In this document: positions 27,617 to 35,118 of the stretch, one piece after another
How positions within the stretch are numbered: position 1 is the first letter of the stretch
Layout of the letters: every line of letters starts with the position of its first letter
Assembly (NCBI RefSeq): GCF_006716065.1
Contig: NZ_VFOL01000001.1
Coordinates: 1 to 64,000 of the forward strand
Length of the DNA stretch: 64,000 nucleotides
Direction of reading: 5' to 3'
From: Salinispora arenicola
Lineage (GTDB): Bacteria; Actinomycetota; Actinomycetes; Mycobacteriales; Micromonosporaceae
Position numbers and translations under genes: made by a program
The notes under the pieces: generated by a model
The model's input: only the letters and a program-made list of their open reading frames with translations
The model's database searches: none
Told to the model about the DNA's origin: nothing

Positions 27617-28573
27617 TCATCCGATGTCGACCGGCTGGCCGGTCCGCATCGACGTGTGGGCAGCCTCGATGATCCGCTGCGTGCGCAGCCCGGCCTGGCC
27701 GTCCGGGCCGACCCCCGCGCCGGTCTCGATCGTGCCGAGAAAGTCCCTGAGCATCAGCGGATGCAGGTCCTCGCCGCCCGGTTCCCACCGGTCGCTGCCG
27801 GCGGCGGCGTCGAATCCGTCGAGGAGCCGCGGTGTGGCGTCGTACTCCACGCTTGCCCTGTCACCGACGAAGGTCAGGGCCGGTCCGCGCGCCGACCGAC
27901 TCCAGGCGCAGTCGAGCGAGGCGACGGTGCCACCGCGGTACGAGACGGTGAGCACCGCCGCGCTCTCGGCGCCCGCCCGTCCGCTGAGCACATTGTTCGC
28001 CTGGGCGTACACCCTGGTCGCGGGATCCCCGTCGAGCACCATGTCCACCAGGTCGAGCAGGTACGCGGCGTTGCCGGCCAGCCCTGCGCCGTCCGCACCG
28101 GCTGGTGGGGCGTGGTAGGAGCCGTGGATAGTGGTCAGCCTGCCGACAACGCCGTCGGCTATCCCACGGCGCACCGCGGCGAACGCCTCGCTGTGGCAGG
28201 CCGGGGACTCGACCGTGAGCCGGACACCCGCCATGTCACAGGCGTCCACCATGGCCTTGACGTCGTGCTCTGTGGCAGCCAGCGGCTGGGCGCAGAGTAC
28301 GAACGTCTCCGCCTCGGCCATCCGCTCGACCAGCTCCCGGTGGCGGCCGACCTCACTGGCGATCACCACTGCGTTGGGTAGCCACTCGAGGACCTCGTTC
28401 CAGTCGTTCGCATGGGGCACACCGAGTTGCGCGGCGAGGTGCTGGCCGAGAACATGGCCGTCCGGCGAACCGACCGGATCGGCGATGAGCAGCTCGACGT
28501 CGGGCATCTCGTGCAACAGCCGGGCGTAGGCACTGGCGCGTTCGTGCGCCGGGGACAGGACGGCGACTCTCAT
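27617..28573 (-). CDS. rifT: Gfo/Idh/MocA-family oxidoreductase, RifT-like
   Basis: A 318-aa protein of the Gfo/Idh/MocA NAD(P)-dependent dehydrogenase type: N-terminal Rossmann-like half (MRVAVLSPAHERA), a central PLAATEHDV segment matching the usual EKPLA region, and a C-terminal alpha/beta half. The nucleotide loop is atypical (SPAHERA instead of GxGxxA), and the expected EKP is AQP, so the catalytic Lys typical of the family is not seen. It may be a non-catalytic partner of its neighbour. Start ATG 28573 overlaps the upstream stop as ATGA, implying coupled translation. The name follows cluster position: two such genes, rifS then rifT, precede rifA in A. mediterranei. Which copy is S or T is from memory. 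Confidence 0.75.
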   Translation of the reverse strand: MRVAVLSPAHERASAYARLLHEMPDVELLIADPVGSPDGHVLGQHLAAQLGVPHANDWNEVLEWLPNAVVIASEVGRHRELVERMAEAETFVLCAQPLAATEHDVKAMVDACDMAGVRLTVESPACHSEAFAAVRRGIADGVVGRLTTIHGSYHAPPAGADGAGLAGNAAYLLDLVDMVLDGDPATRVYAQANNVLSGRAGAESAAVLTVSYRGGTVASLDCAWSRSARGPALTFVGDRASVEYDATPRLLDGFDAAAGSDRWEPGGEDLHPLMLRDFLGTIETGAGVGPDGQAGLRTQRIIEAAHTSMRTGQPVDIG

Positions 28574-29556
28574 GCGGCGACTCCTTTCACCGGCACTTCC
28601 ACGGCACGGCCCGTCCACGCGGACTCCGCCGCAGCCTGGGTGAGGCGAACCGCGGCCAGCGCGTCGCGGGCTCCCAGGCGCGGCTCCGGTCCTCCGGCGA
28701 AGGCAGCGGCGAACTCGCGTATCTCGGCGGCGAACACCGACGTCCCGCCGTAGCCGAAGTCGCTGGCCAGACCGTCGGCCACCCTGACCTGCTGGGGCCA
28801 GCGCGAGTCGTGGCTCACCGTCCCGCCGGTACCCGAGACGTGGAACGCCACCCGGACGGGCGGGTGCGGTGTGGCGGTCCACCGGCTCACGACCTGACTG
28901 ATCGCGCCGTTGGCGTGGGTGAGTACGGCGGTGCCGGTCGCCACGGTTCCCTCCGGAGCCGGAGCCGCGATCTCACCCTGGTAGCAGGCATACACCCGAA
29001 CGACTTCCCCGAAAATCCAATATGCGATATCGACACCGTGCAGCATCTGGTCGGTCAGAATGCCGCCGGACTGGGCGGATATGGGTCCGGTCCAGGGCCG
29101 CGGATGGTAGGCGGAAAAGCAGAACCGAGCGACCGCACCCTCACCCATGCGACCGGAGGCCACCAGATCGTGGAGCCGAGCGAATGCCGGTGCGAACCGC
29201 ACGTAGTGGGCCGGGTAGAGCCGCACACCGGCCTGCTCCGCCGCGTCGACGATGTCCTCGGCCTCCGCGGCGGTGGCCGCCAACGGCTTCTCACACACCA
29301 CGTCCACGCCCTTGCCGATGGCGGCAAGGGCGATCTCGCGGTGGGTGCTGGTCGGGGTGCAAATGTCCACGGCATCCACACCGTTCAGCGCCTCGGCAAG
29401 CGAGCCGACGGCCCTGGCACCGAACTCGCTTGCCAGCTCAGCGGCCCGGCCGTCGTTGGAGTGGATCCGGACGGCGACTCCGGCGTCGACCCATTCCTGT
29501 AGGTGGAAGCGCGCTATCAATCCCGCGCCGATCAGCGCTACCTCAAGCTGTCGCAT
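28570..29556 (-). CDS. rifS: Gfo/Idh/MocA-family NAD(P)-dependent oxidoreductase, RifS-like
   Basis: A 328-aa dehydrogenase with a clear Rossmann motif (VALIGAGLIARFH), CEKPLAAT with the family's catalytic Lys, and a C-terminal domain with GVDIAYWIFGE, the His-Asp helix of the family. ATG 29556 was chosen because the Rossmann strand starts four residues later and GGAAAG lies just upstream. Longer starts add only a low-complexity peptide. It is the first gene of the rif transcript in this window and overlaps rifT by 4 nt. The pairing of a complete copy with a copy lacking motif residues suggests a heteromeric enzyme (inference). A role in ansamycin maturation is expected from position only. 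Confidence 0.8.
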   Translation of the reverse strand: MRQLEVALIGAGLIARFHLQEWVDAGVAVRIHSNDGRAAELASEFGARAVGSLAEALNGVDAVDICTPTSTHREIALAAIGKGVDVVCEKPLAATAAEAEDIVDAAEQAGVRLYPAHYVRFAPAFARLHDLVASGRMGEGAVARFCFSAYHPRPWTGPISAQSGGILTDQMLHGVDIAYWIFGEVVRVYACYQGEIAAPAPEGTVATGTAVLTHANGAISQVVSRWTATPHPPVRVAFHVSGTGGTVSHDSRWPQQVRVADGLASDFGYGGTSVFAAEIREFAAAFAGGPEPRLGARDALAAVRLTQAAAESAWTGRAVEVPVKGVAA

Positions 29557-29654
29557 TTGCTTTCCAGCCCTTCCTCCACCTGCGGGGCCCACGGAACTCA
29601 CGGGTGCGGGTGTTCTGTGCCTGATCAGATTCGCCCACCCCGCCTGCCAGGGGC

Positions 29655-29672
29655 CATTACCAACGTGGGTAG
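29655..29672 (-). promoter_or_regulatory. Candidate RifZ-type activator box upstream of rifS
   Basis: On the minus strand the site reads CTACC-CACGTTGG-TAATG, ending 98 nt before the rifS start codon. As I recall, the LuxR-family activator RifZ of A. mediterranei binds CTACC-N8-GGATG. The first half matches fully, the spacing matches, and the second half matches in 3 of 5 positions. It also forms a near-palindrome (TACCCACGTTGGTA). No rifZ gene is in the window. Confidence 0.4.
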
Positions 29673-29902
29673 TTCACCGGTGCCGGGTCCGAGCTGTGCG
29701 GAATTGCGCGGGCGCGCAGAATCTGCCGTGGCGGGAGAGTATGACCTCGGGCTACGCCGGTGAGCGTCGTTCGGGGCTGGCATCAGCCCGAGTGCGGGGG
29801 CTCAGACCGACCAACACCAGGGTCGGGCTGGGCAGTCCGGTGGTGGCGCACTGAACCGCAGTCCGGTTGCGGGCTGCCGGCCGGTTACCGGCAGACTGAG
29901 GT

Positions 29903-29951
29903 GTTCGGCCAGCGTGAGGACGATGCGTCGCGGTGCTCACGCTGGCCGAAC
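29903..29951 (-). terminator. 16-bp perfect stem-loop downstream of the multicopper oxidase gene
   Basis: Arms GTTCGGCCAGCGTGAG (29903..29918) and its exact reverse complement (29936..29951) with a 17-nt loop. It lies about 110 nt past the oxidase stop and 346 nt before rifS, so it probably insulates the rif promoter from the oxidase transcript. There is no T tract, as is usual in high-GC actinomycetes. Confidence 0.6.
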
Positions 29952-30060
29952 CGGCGCCCGAACCGGACCCGGAATCTGCCACGCTCAAGGCGTTTGGGCT
30001 CCGTCCAGCCCGAGTGCGGTGGATCGATCGCCGAGGCGGGGTCGCTCCGCCGTCGACTGG

Positions 30061-31992
30061 TTACGAGTGCCCACCGTGGCCGGAACTGCCCGAGTGCGTG
30101 TGGAAGCGGGCGACCTCGGGCGGGTGCACGACGAAGGGCCGCATCATGCCCTCATCCTCGTGGTCGAGGATGTGGCAGTGGTACATGAACTGGCCGGTAG
30201 CACCCTCGAACTGGCCGGCGACTCTGATCCACTCGCCCGACCACAGGCTGAAGGTGTCCTTCCAGCCCCGCTCGTGTTCCTCGATCGGCGGGCCACCGCT
30301 CGGTGCGGGCAGTGGCCTGGTGGTGCCGCCCACCGCGACGTCGAAGGCCGTCAGGTCGCTGAACTTCCACCGGTTCACCAACTGGAACCGCGTCATGTGG
30401 ATGTGCATTGGGTGCGGGGGCCCACCGAGTTGGATCAGGTTCCACACCGCCCACCGGCCCCGGTCGATGAAAATCGTCGTCGTGTCGTCGAACACACGCG
30501 CGACTTTCCGGAAGGTTCGCACCCGCCCCGTGACCGGGTCGGTGAGCTGGATGACCCCCTCCTGCGGGAGGTGCGTCGGCAGATCGGCCGGCTCGGTGAT
30601 CTCCTTTAGCTCCCACATCTCCGGGTGCGGTCGGCCGGCCACCCCGGGCACTGTGGTGGCCACGAACACCTCGTCGTGGTCCTCCGGCACGGTCACACCG
30701 TGTTCCAACCGGACGTACGAGGTGGACAGCCGGGCCGGTGGGGTAAACGAGTCGTCGCGACGGCGGCCCTCCACCCGGAACTCCATGATGTCCGGCTCGA
30801 TCGAGGCACCGGTGTTCACGAGGCGCAGGCGCTGCCCCGTGAACCGACTGAAATCAATCAGTAGGTCGACGCGCTCGGCCGGGGTGATGGTCAGCCCGCC
30901 CGCCGGCACGGCCGCCGGAGCGGGCAACAGTCCGACATCCGTACCGATGATCCGGACCGCGTCGTTGTGCACGGTGCCCGCCTCATCGACCAGGTCGAGT
31001 CGAAAGAACCGACCGTTTGCCGCGTTGAGCACGCGGAAGCGGTACCAGTGCCCGTCGACGTCGAGGTGCGGCCAGATGACTCCGTTGACGAGGGTGAACG
31101 GGCCGGTGACCGGAGCTGATGTGCCGGTCGCGGGCAGGTATTGGAACTTGAACAGCAACCGGCCGGAGAGTGCGCCGGTGGCCGGTTCGGTGTCGACGTT
31201 ACGATCGGTGATGATCAGCGGGATTTCGTGGTCGCCGCCGGGCAGTCGCAGACGTCTTTCCTCTTCGTCGCGAATCAGGTACATACCGACTAGTCCGGCA
31301 TGGACGTTGAAGCGTGTCACCGCCATCGCATGGTCGTGGTACCACAGAGCGGCGGCCGGCTGACGGTTCGGATATTCGGTGAGCTGCGCAAACCCTGGCG
31401 ATACACCGTTGTGCGCCCAGCCGTCGCTACCGCCGTTCATCAGCGCGCCGTGCAGGTGAACGACGTTCCACGGTGGCAGGTCGGCGACACCGTCGATCAG
31501 CTCCACCCCGGCGGGCAGACTGCCGTCCGGGTTGCGATAGCCGGGCAGATTCGCCGGTGTTGGTTGCGCGAACGGCGCCCGCACCGCCACGAGCGGTACC
31601 GTACCCCGGAGCTCGTTGGTCCACGCCACCCGCAACCGCCTGCCGCTTCGTACCTCGATGGTGGGGCCGGGAAACTGGCCCTCGTAGGTCCACAGCGCGG
31701 TCTCGGGCAGCTGGGAGTGCAGCCGCCTCCGCACGTTGGTCATCGCGATCGTTAGCTCGTCCCGGTTCCGCCGCGAATGTGACCGGATCGTGGGCGGAAT
31801 CCGTAACGGGTCGAGGAACTTGGTAAGACCGAAATTCGGCGCCGGGGGATGTAGCGGTTGCCCGCTGCCAGTCGCCATCGGGGCTGCCGCCCTCGCGGCA
31901 CTCGGAGGAATCAGTTTCGCGCCCGCCACGACGCCCACGGAACCCAGCACCGCGGAGGCGAGGAAGGCGCGCCGTTCGACGGAGTCGTCCAT
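30061..31992 (-). CDS. Tat-exported multicopper oxidase (phenoxazinone synthase / CotA type)
   Basis: A 643-aa copper oxidase that couples one-electron oxidation of phenols or aminophenols to O2 reduction. All four copper motifs are present: HLHG (near 195), WYHDHA, HPMHIH, and the C-terminal HCHILDHEDEGMM combining type 1 and type 2/3 ligands. The N-terminus carries ERRAFLASAVLGS, a twin-arginine export signal, followed by a hydrophobic stretch and an Ala-rich cleavage region. The C-terminus is His-rich (HTHSGSSGHGGHS). ATG 31992 is supported by GGAG 8 nt upstream. Length and motifs fit phenoxazinone synthase and CotA/bilirubin oxidase relatives. It is next to the rif genes but separated by a terminator-like hairpin. 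Oxidation of an AHBA-derived or hydroquinone compound is possible but unproven. Confidence 0.88.
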   Translation of the reverse strand: MDDSVERRAFLASAVLGSVGVVAGAKLIPPSAARAAAPMATGSGQPLHPPAPNFGLTKFLDPLRIPPTIRSHSRRNRDELTIAMTNVRRRLHSQLPETALWTYEGQFPGPTIEVRSGRRLRVAWTNELRGTVPLVAVRAPFAQPTPANLPGYRNPDGSLPAGVELIDGVADLPPWNVVHLHGALMNGGSDGWAHNGVSPGFAQLTEYPNRQPAAALWYHDHAMAVTRFNVHAGLVGMYLIRDEEERRLRLPGGDHEIPLIITDRNVDTEPATGALSGRLLFKFQYLPATGTSAPVTGPFTLVNGVIWPHLDVDGHWYRFRVLNAANGRFFRLDLVDEAGTVHNDAVRIIGTDVGLLPAPAAVPAGGLTITPAERVDLLIDFSRFTGQRLRLVNTGASIEPDIMEFRVEGRRRDDSFTPPARLSTSYVRLEHGVTVPEDHDEVFVATTVPGVAGRPHPEMWELKEITEPADLPTHLPQEGVIQLTDPVTGRVRTFRKVARVFDDTTTIFIDRGRWAVWNLIQLGGPPHPMHIHMTRFQLVNRWKFSDLTAFDVAVGGTTRPLPAPSGGPPIEEHERGWKDTFSLWSGEWIRVAGQFEGATGQFMYHCHILDHEDEGMMRPFVVHPPEVARFHTHSGSSGHGGHS

Positions 31993-33043
31993 CGGAGTTT
32001 CTCCTACGTTCGTCCCAGGGACGTGTACACCTGTGTTGAGCCGCAATGGTTGACCGTGACCTGCACCGATACCTGCCGAATGACACGCCGACCGCTGGCC
32101 CTACACCTGTTACCCGAGCCTGACGTGTCGGTACCGTGAGGAGCGCCGGCCACCCCGCTCGCCAACGAGTGATACCCATCTCCTGATTTAAATACGTCGG
32201 ACTGACTATAACTGTTAATCCGACGTGGACAGTCGACAGCGTTCGCAACCGGTGCCAGCCGCACGTTAGGGGGACGCTCCGCATCTCCTTGTCGGAGCGA
32301 ATCACCCAGCCAATGATCCACCGTTTGGGTAGAAGCCAAGCCCTGAAGGGACAGTTATTCGTGGCTCTTACGAGGCTGGCCGGTTCGATCGGGAACCCGT
32401 GCGGGCGCCGCGTGACTCGCCCGGAGGACGGGCGAGCGGATCGTGCAGGTCACCCGAGATCGCGCAACCGCGGGACTGACGGCCGAGGGGCCGGCAACCA
32501 ACGAGGGGCACCAGGCAACCTGGATGGAACCGGCGGGCTCGGGGCGCGGCAGCCGCTGGCGGGGTGCACGGCTACGAGCGTCGACGTCGTCGACGTCAGC
32601 GCTCGGGAGATCAGGTCGTAGTGACCGGCGGCGAGACGCCGTCGTAGGGCCCGCGACGGCAAGTCACCGGTCGACCACGACGGCTTCGTCGACGACAGCC
32701 GCCGCGCTCACGCAGCTCGACCAACCTCGACGCTTCCGACGGATCGACGCCCGCGGGCACATCCGCCACCTGGACAACACGGTGTTGTTTCGCCGGATCC
32801 CGACGCCACCGAAATCGACGGCGGGTATGCGAGCAGGGCCGACCGCCACCCGGCAGGCAGTGTCATCGGCGCGTCCGGCCACCACGCCGCCCAGCGCATC
32901 CGCACCGGCCTCGGACGGTGCACAGGGCCGCTCCTCGCCAGCCTCCACCGGACGCCGGCGCCCGGCCACAACCCCGCCACCGGCGCGTCCCTCCGGATCG
33001 ACACCCGCGGCAACCGGATCGGCCGCCGCGCGGACGGCCGGGA
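31993..33043. other. 1.05-kb region without a recognisable gene
   Basis: Both strands were read in all frames. The longest open frames (e.g. plus strand 32443-33120) are Arg/Pro/Ala/Thr-rich, lack a plausible ribosome site and match no family I know. The left 250 bp carry the oxidase promoter region and the palindrome at 32194..32226. The right part is high-GC filler or a decayed gene. A short G+C hairpin (CGGCCG arms at 33020 and 33035) abuts the stop of the Rieske-domain gene. Confidence 0.55.
32194..32226. promoter_or_regulatory. Operator-like inverted repeat upstream of the multicopper oxidase gene
   Basis: ACGTCGGA (32194..32201) and TCCGACGT (32219..32226) form a perfect 8-bp inverted repeat around a 17-nt A+T-rich centre in an otherwise GC-rich gap, 202 nt upstream of the oxidase start. 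The layout suits a dimeric repressor or activator site. No regulator gene is adjacent, so the binding protein is unknown. Confidence 0.5.
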
Positions 33044-34633
33044 TCAGGTTGTGGTCTCGACCACCGGCTTGGGGGTCTGCTCGTCGGCGCGCTCGGCGCG
33101 GATCTTGTGGCCGACGCTAGTCAGGCAACGCCCGCTGGCCAGATCGAACCGCCAACCATGCAGCTGACAGGTGAGCTGGTCGTCCGCCACGATGCCGAAC
33201 CGGCTGAGGTCCGCCTTGAGGTGCGGGCAACGCCGCTGCACCACCCAGTCGCCGAGGGTGATGTCCTCCGCGTCGACCGCCCGTTCGTGCTCGTCGTACC
33301 AGCCCTCGGCGTACTGCAACCGTTCCTGGGAGAGGCACTTGAAGAACGCGTAGACGAACTCGTTGTACTGACCGATCCGCGCCGCGGAGAACCGGCAGGA
33401 CAGGAAGAGTGAGTTGACCCAGTCAACCTCACCGACGTGCAGCAGGTGCTCGATCAACGCCCGCTCGGTACGGAACCGGTACCGCACCTTCTCGTCGGCG
33501 TACGGGCGGACCTGCCTGCCGGGGAAATCCACCACTATAGATTCCACGGTCTCCGCTCCCGAGCCGTCGACATCGACCAGGTCGAAGCGGACCGGGCCGC
33601 CGACCCCCTTGGCCAGATAGATGGACTCCTCCAGCAGCGGCTCGATGCGGCGCCGCATCTCACCGAGGACGTCGACCTCCGGATGCCGCCAGGACGCCTT
33701 CTCCGCCTCGATGACCGGACGCTTTCGTTCCCGCATCTCCTCCAGGTGAGCGACCTTGTCGGCGAAGAACTCCGCCACCGGCACCGGGTGGGTCGTCTCG
33801 CAGCCGGAGGCCGTGACCTCGGCGACGCTACCCGGCAGCAGCACCACCCCGTTCGTGCCACCGACCTTGGCGTACTCGGCCAGGAAGACCGACTGGTCGG
33901 GGAAGATGTTGCCCTCGTCGCCGTGGATGTCGTTGAACTGCCACAGCGCGTCGTCAAGGAAGCAGGGAGGGCCGGCGATCGGGAAGACGTGGTCGGCCTT
34001 CAGGTCGTTGATATAGCGCCAGGTGCGGTCGAACTGCCGCTCCCGCTTCTGCTTGCCGAACGCGGTCTTGGCCGCGTTCGGCAGCTCGTAGACCATCGGA
34101 TACCAGATCGCGCCCGAGAACTGCAGCATGTGCGCGTGCACGTGACCCAGCTCGGTGAAGACGCTGAGGTCGGTGGGGCGGGCGTCGTTCTGGTTCAGTA
34201 GCCGGACGCCGTCGTGCTCCACCCACAGCGATGAGTCGCCGATCGGACCATCGGTCGGGCTGGTCAGCGCCTGGATCATCACCCTCAGGCCGCCGCCCAG
34301 GTCGACGACCTCCTCGTTCGGCGCCTTCAGAAACCGCGTGAAGCCCAGCTCCCGAAGCTCGTTCTCCATCTCCGAGGTCGGGAAGGCGGGCAACAGCACG
34401 GTGGCCCGCTTCGACACGTACCGCTTGAGGTGCGCCGCGTCGAAGTGGTCCCGGTGCAGGTGCGAGACGTACAGGTAGTCGACGTCGCCCAGCGTCTCCC
34501 AGTCGAGCCGGGAGTTGTCGGGAAACGGGAACCACGAGGCGAAGTACGCCGGGTTGACCCACGGGTCGCACAGGATGCTCCCCGCGGGAGTGTCAATCCG
34601 CATGCTCGCGTGCCCGGTACCGGTCACTCGCAC
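33044..34633 (-). CDS. Metallo-beta-lactamase-fold protein with C-terminal Rieske [2Fe-2S] domain
   Basis: A 529-aa fusion. Residues 1-250 form a metallo-beta-lactamase fold of the UlaG/NAPE-PLD kind, with HLHRDH at 58-63 as the metal site. The C-terminal 70 residues are a Rieske domain with CPH (Cys469, His471) and CQLH (Cys489, His492), the four ligands of a [2Fe-2S] cluster. The middle has no motif I recognise. The same two folds occur, in the opposite order, in CMP-sialic acid hydroxylase, an electron-fed oxygenase. By analogy this may be an oxygenase rather than a hydrolase (inference). Start GTG 34633, with GAGGGGG 7 nt upstream. It is monocistronic and divergent from the DUF2631 gene. 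Substrate unknown. Confidence 0.8.
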   Translation of the reverse strand: MRVTGTGHASMRIDTPAGSILCDPWVNPAYFASWFPFPDNSRLDWETLGDVDYLYVSHLHRDHFDAAHLKRYVSKRATVLLPAFPTSEMENELRELGFTRFLKAPNEEVVDLGGGLRVMIQALTSPTDGPIGDSSLWVEHDGVRLLNQNDARPTDLSVFTELGHVHAHMLQFSGAIWYPMVYELPNAAKTAFGKQKRERQFDRTWRYINDLKADHVFPIAGPPCFLDDALWQFNDIHGDEGNIFPDQSVFLAEYAKVGGTNGVVLLPGSVAEVTASGCETTHPVPVAEFFADKVAHLEEMRERKRPVIEAEKASWRHPEVDVLGEMRRRIEPLLEESIYLAKGVGGPVRFDLVDVDGSGAETVESIVVDFPGRQVRPYADEKVRYRFRTERALIEHLLHVGEVDWVNSLFLSCRFSAARIGQYNEFVYAFFKCLSQERLQYAEGWYDEHERAVDAEDITLGDWVVQRRCPHLKADLSRFGIVADDQLTCQLHGWRFDLASGRCLTSVGHKIRAERADEQTPKPVVETTT

Positions 34634-34828
34634 CGCAGTTCCCCCTCAGCAGATGTAAAAGCTTCACGTCAGAACCTACCGGAGCCACTCCGGCCGCCGC
34701 GGCGCGACGCCGGTAGTGCCGAGCCATCGCTGGACAGACTTTGCCCCCGGTGGTCGGACCGAGCGCCGGGCCTGGTGCGGGGCATGCCAGACTTGACCGC
34801 GGATCAGCTCACGAGGGAAGGACCGACA

Positions 34829-35050
34829 GTGGCAGGAAGCGAGCCGGTTACGTCACCGGACCAGCACAAGCCGGGGCACCGCAGGTCCGGGCGGATCGGC
34901 GCGGTGGTCGTCGCACTGTCGCTGCTGGCAATGATCTGCGGCAACCATGAGGGCAGGGTCGAGGACCTCTGGCTGATCGGCCTCGCCGTCCTGCTGCTGG
35001 CAATCGTCGTCGGCGACACCGTCCTACGGCGCAGCGGCCTGCGCCCGTAG
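34829..35050 (+). CDS. DUF2631 small membrane protein
   Basis: A 73-aa protein: polar N-terminus (AGSEPVTSPDQHKPGHRRSGR), one hydrophobic helix (IGAVVVALSLLAMICG), the loop NHEGRVEDLW, a second helix (LIGLAVLLLAIVVGD) and a basic tail. This is the pattern of actinobacterial DUF2631, whose M. tuberculosis member also lies near rlmN and cdsA. GTG 34829 has AGGGAAGGA 6 nt upstream. An ATG 45 nt earlier is open but has no ribosome site. Two membrane segments with both ends probably cytoplasmic. Function unknown. It converges on the DivIVA-domain gene through a shared terminator. Confidence 0.8.
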   Translation: MAGSEPVTSPDQHKPGHRRSGRIGAVVVALSLLAMICGNHEGRVEDLWLIGLAVLLLAIVVGDTVLRRSGLRP

Positions 35051-35075
35051 CCACGCGCGGCCAGCCCCATCGCCG

Positions 35076-35103
35076 GGCCCGTTCTCCAGCCAGGGAGCGG
35101 GCC
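35076..35103. terminator. Bidirectional terminator between convergent DUF2631 and DivIVA-domain genes
   Basis: GGCCCG (35076..35081) pairs with CGGGCC (35098..35103), and inside it CTCC (35084..35087) pairs with GGAG (35094..35097). It lies in the 68-nt gap between two converging stops, 25 nt from one and 15 nt from the other. Confidence 0.65.
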
Positions 35104-35118
35104 ACGGCCCATGGGGGG

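Larger units (their letters stand above)
29557..30060. other. Intergenic region between multicopper oxidase gene and rifS
   Basis: 504 bp without a convincing gene; short open frames here are low-complexity. It holds the candidate activator box at 29655..29672, the strong hairpin at 29903..29951, and a 14-bp direct repeat CAGCCCGAGTGCGG at 29784 and 30006. The rif promoter should lie in its left half. Confidence 0.7.

Noticed and set aside
29752..30060. Small open frames between the oxidase and rifS
   Set aside because: Low-complexity Ser/Gly/Arg peptides that cross the perfect hairpin; no start signal.
32443..33120. Plus-strand frame of 225 codons in the gene-free stretch
   Set aside because: Ala/Arg/Thr/Pro-biased composition, no ribosome site, no recognisable fold; it also runs into the Rieske-domain gene.
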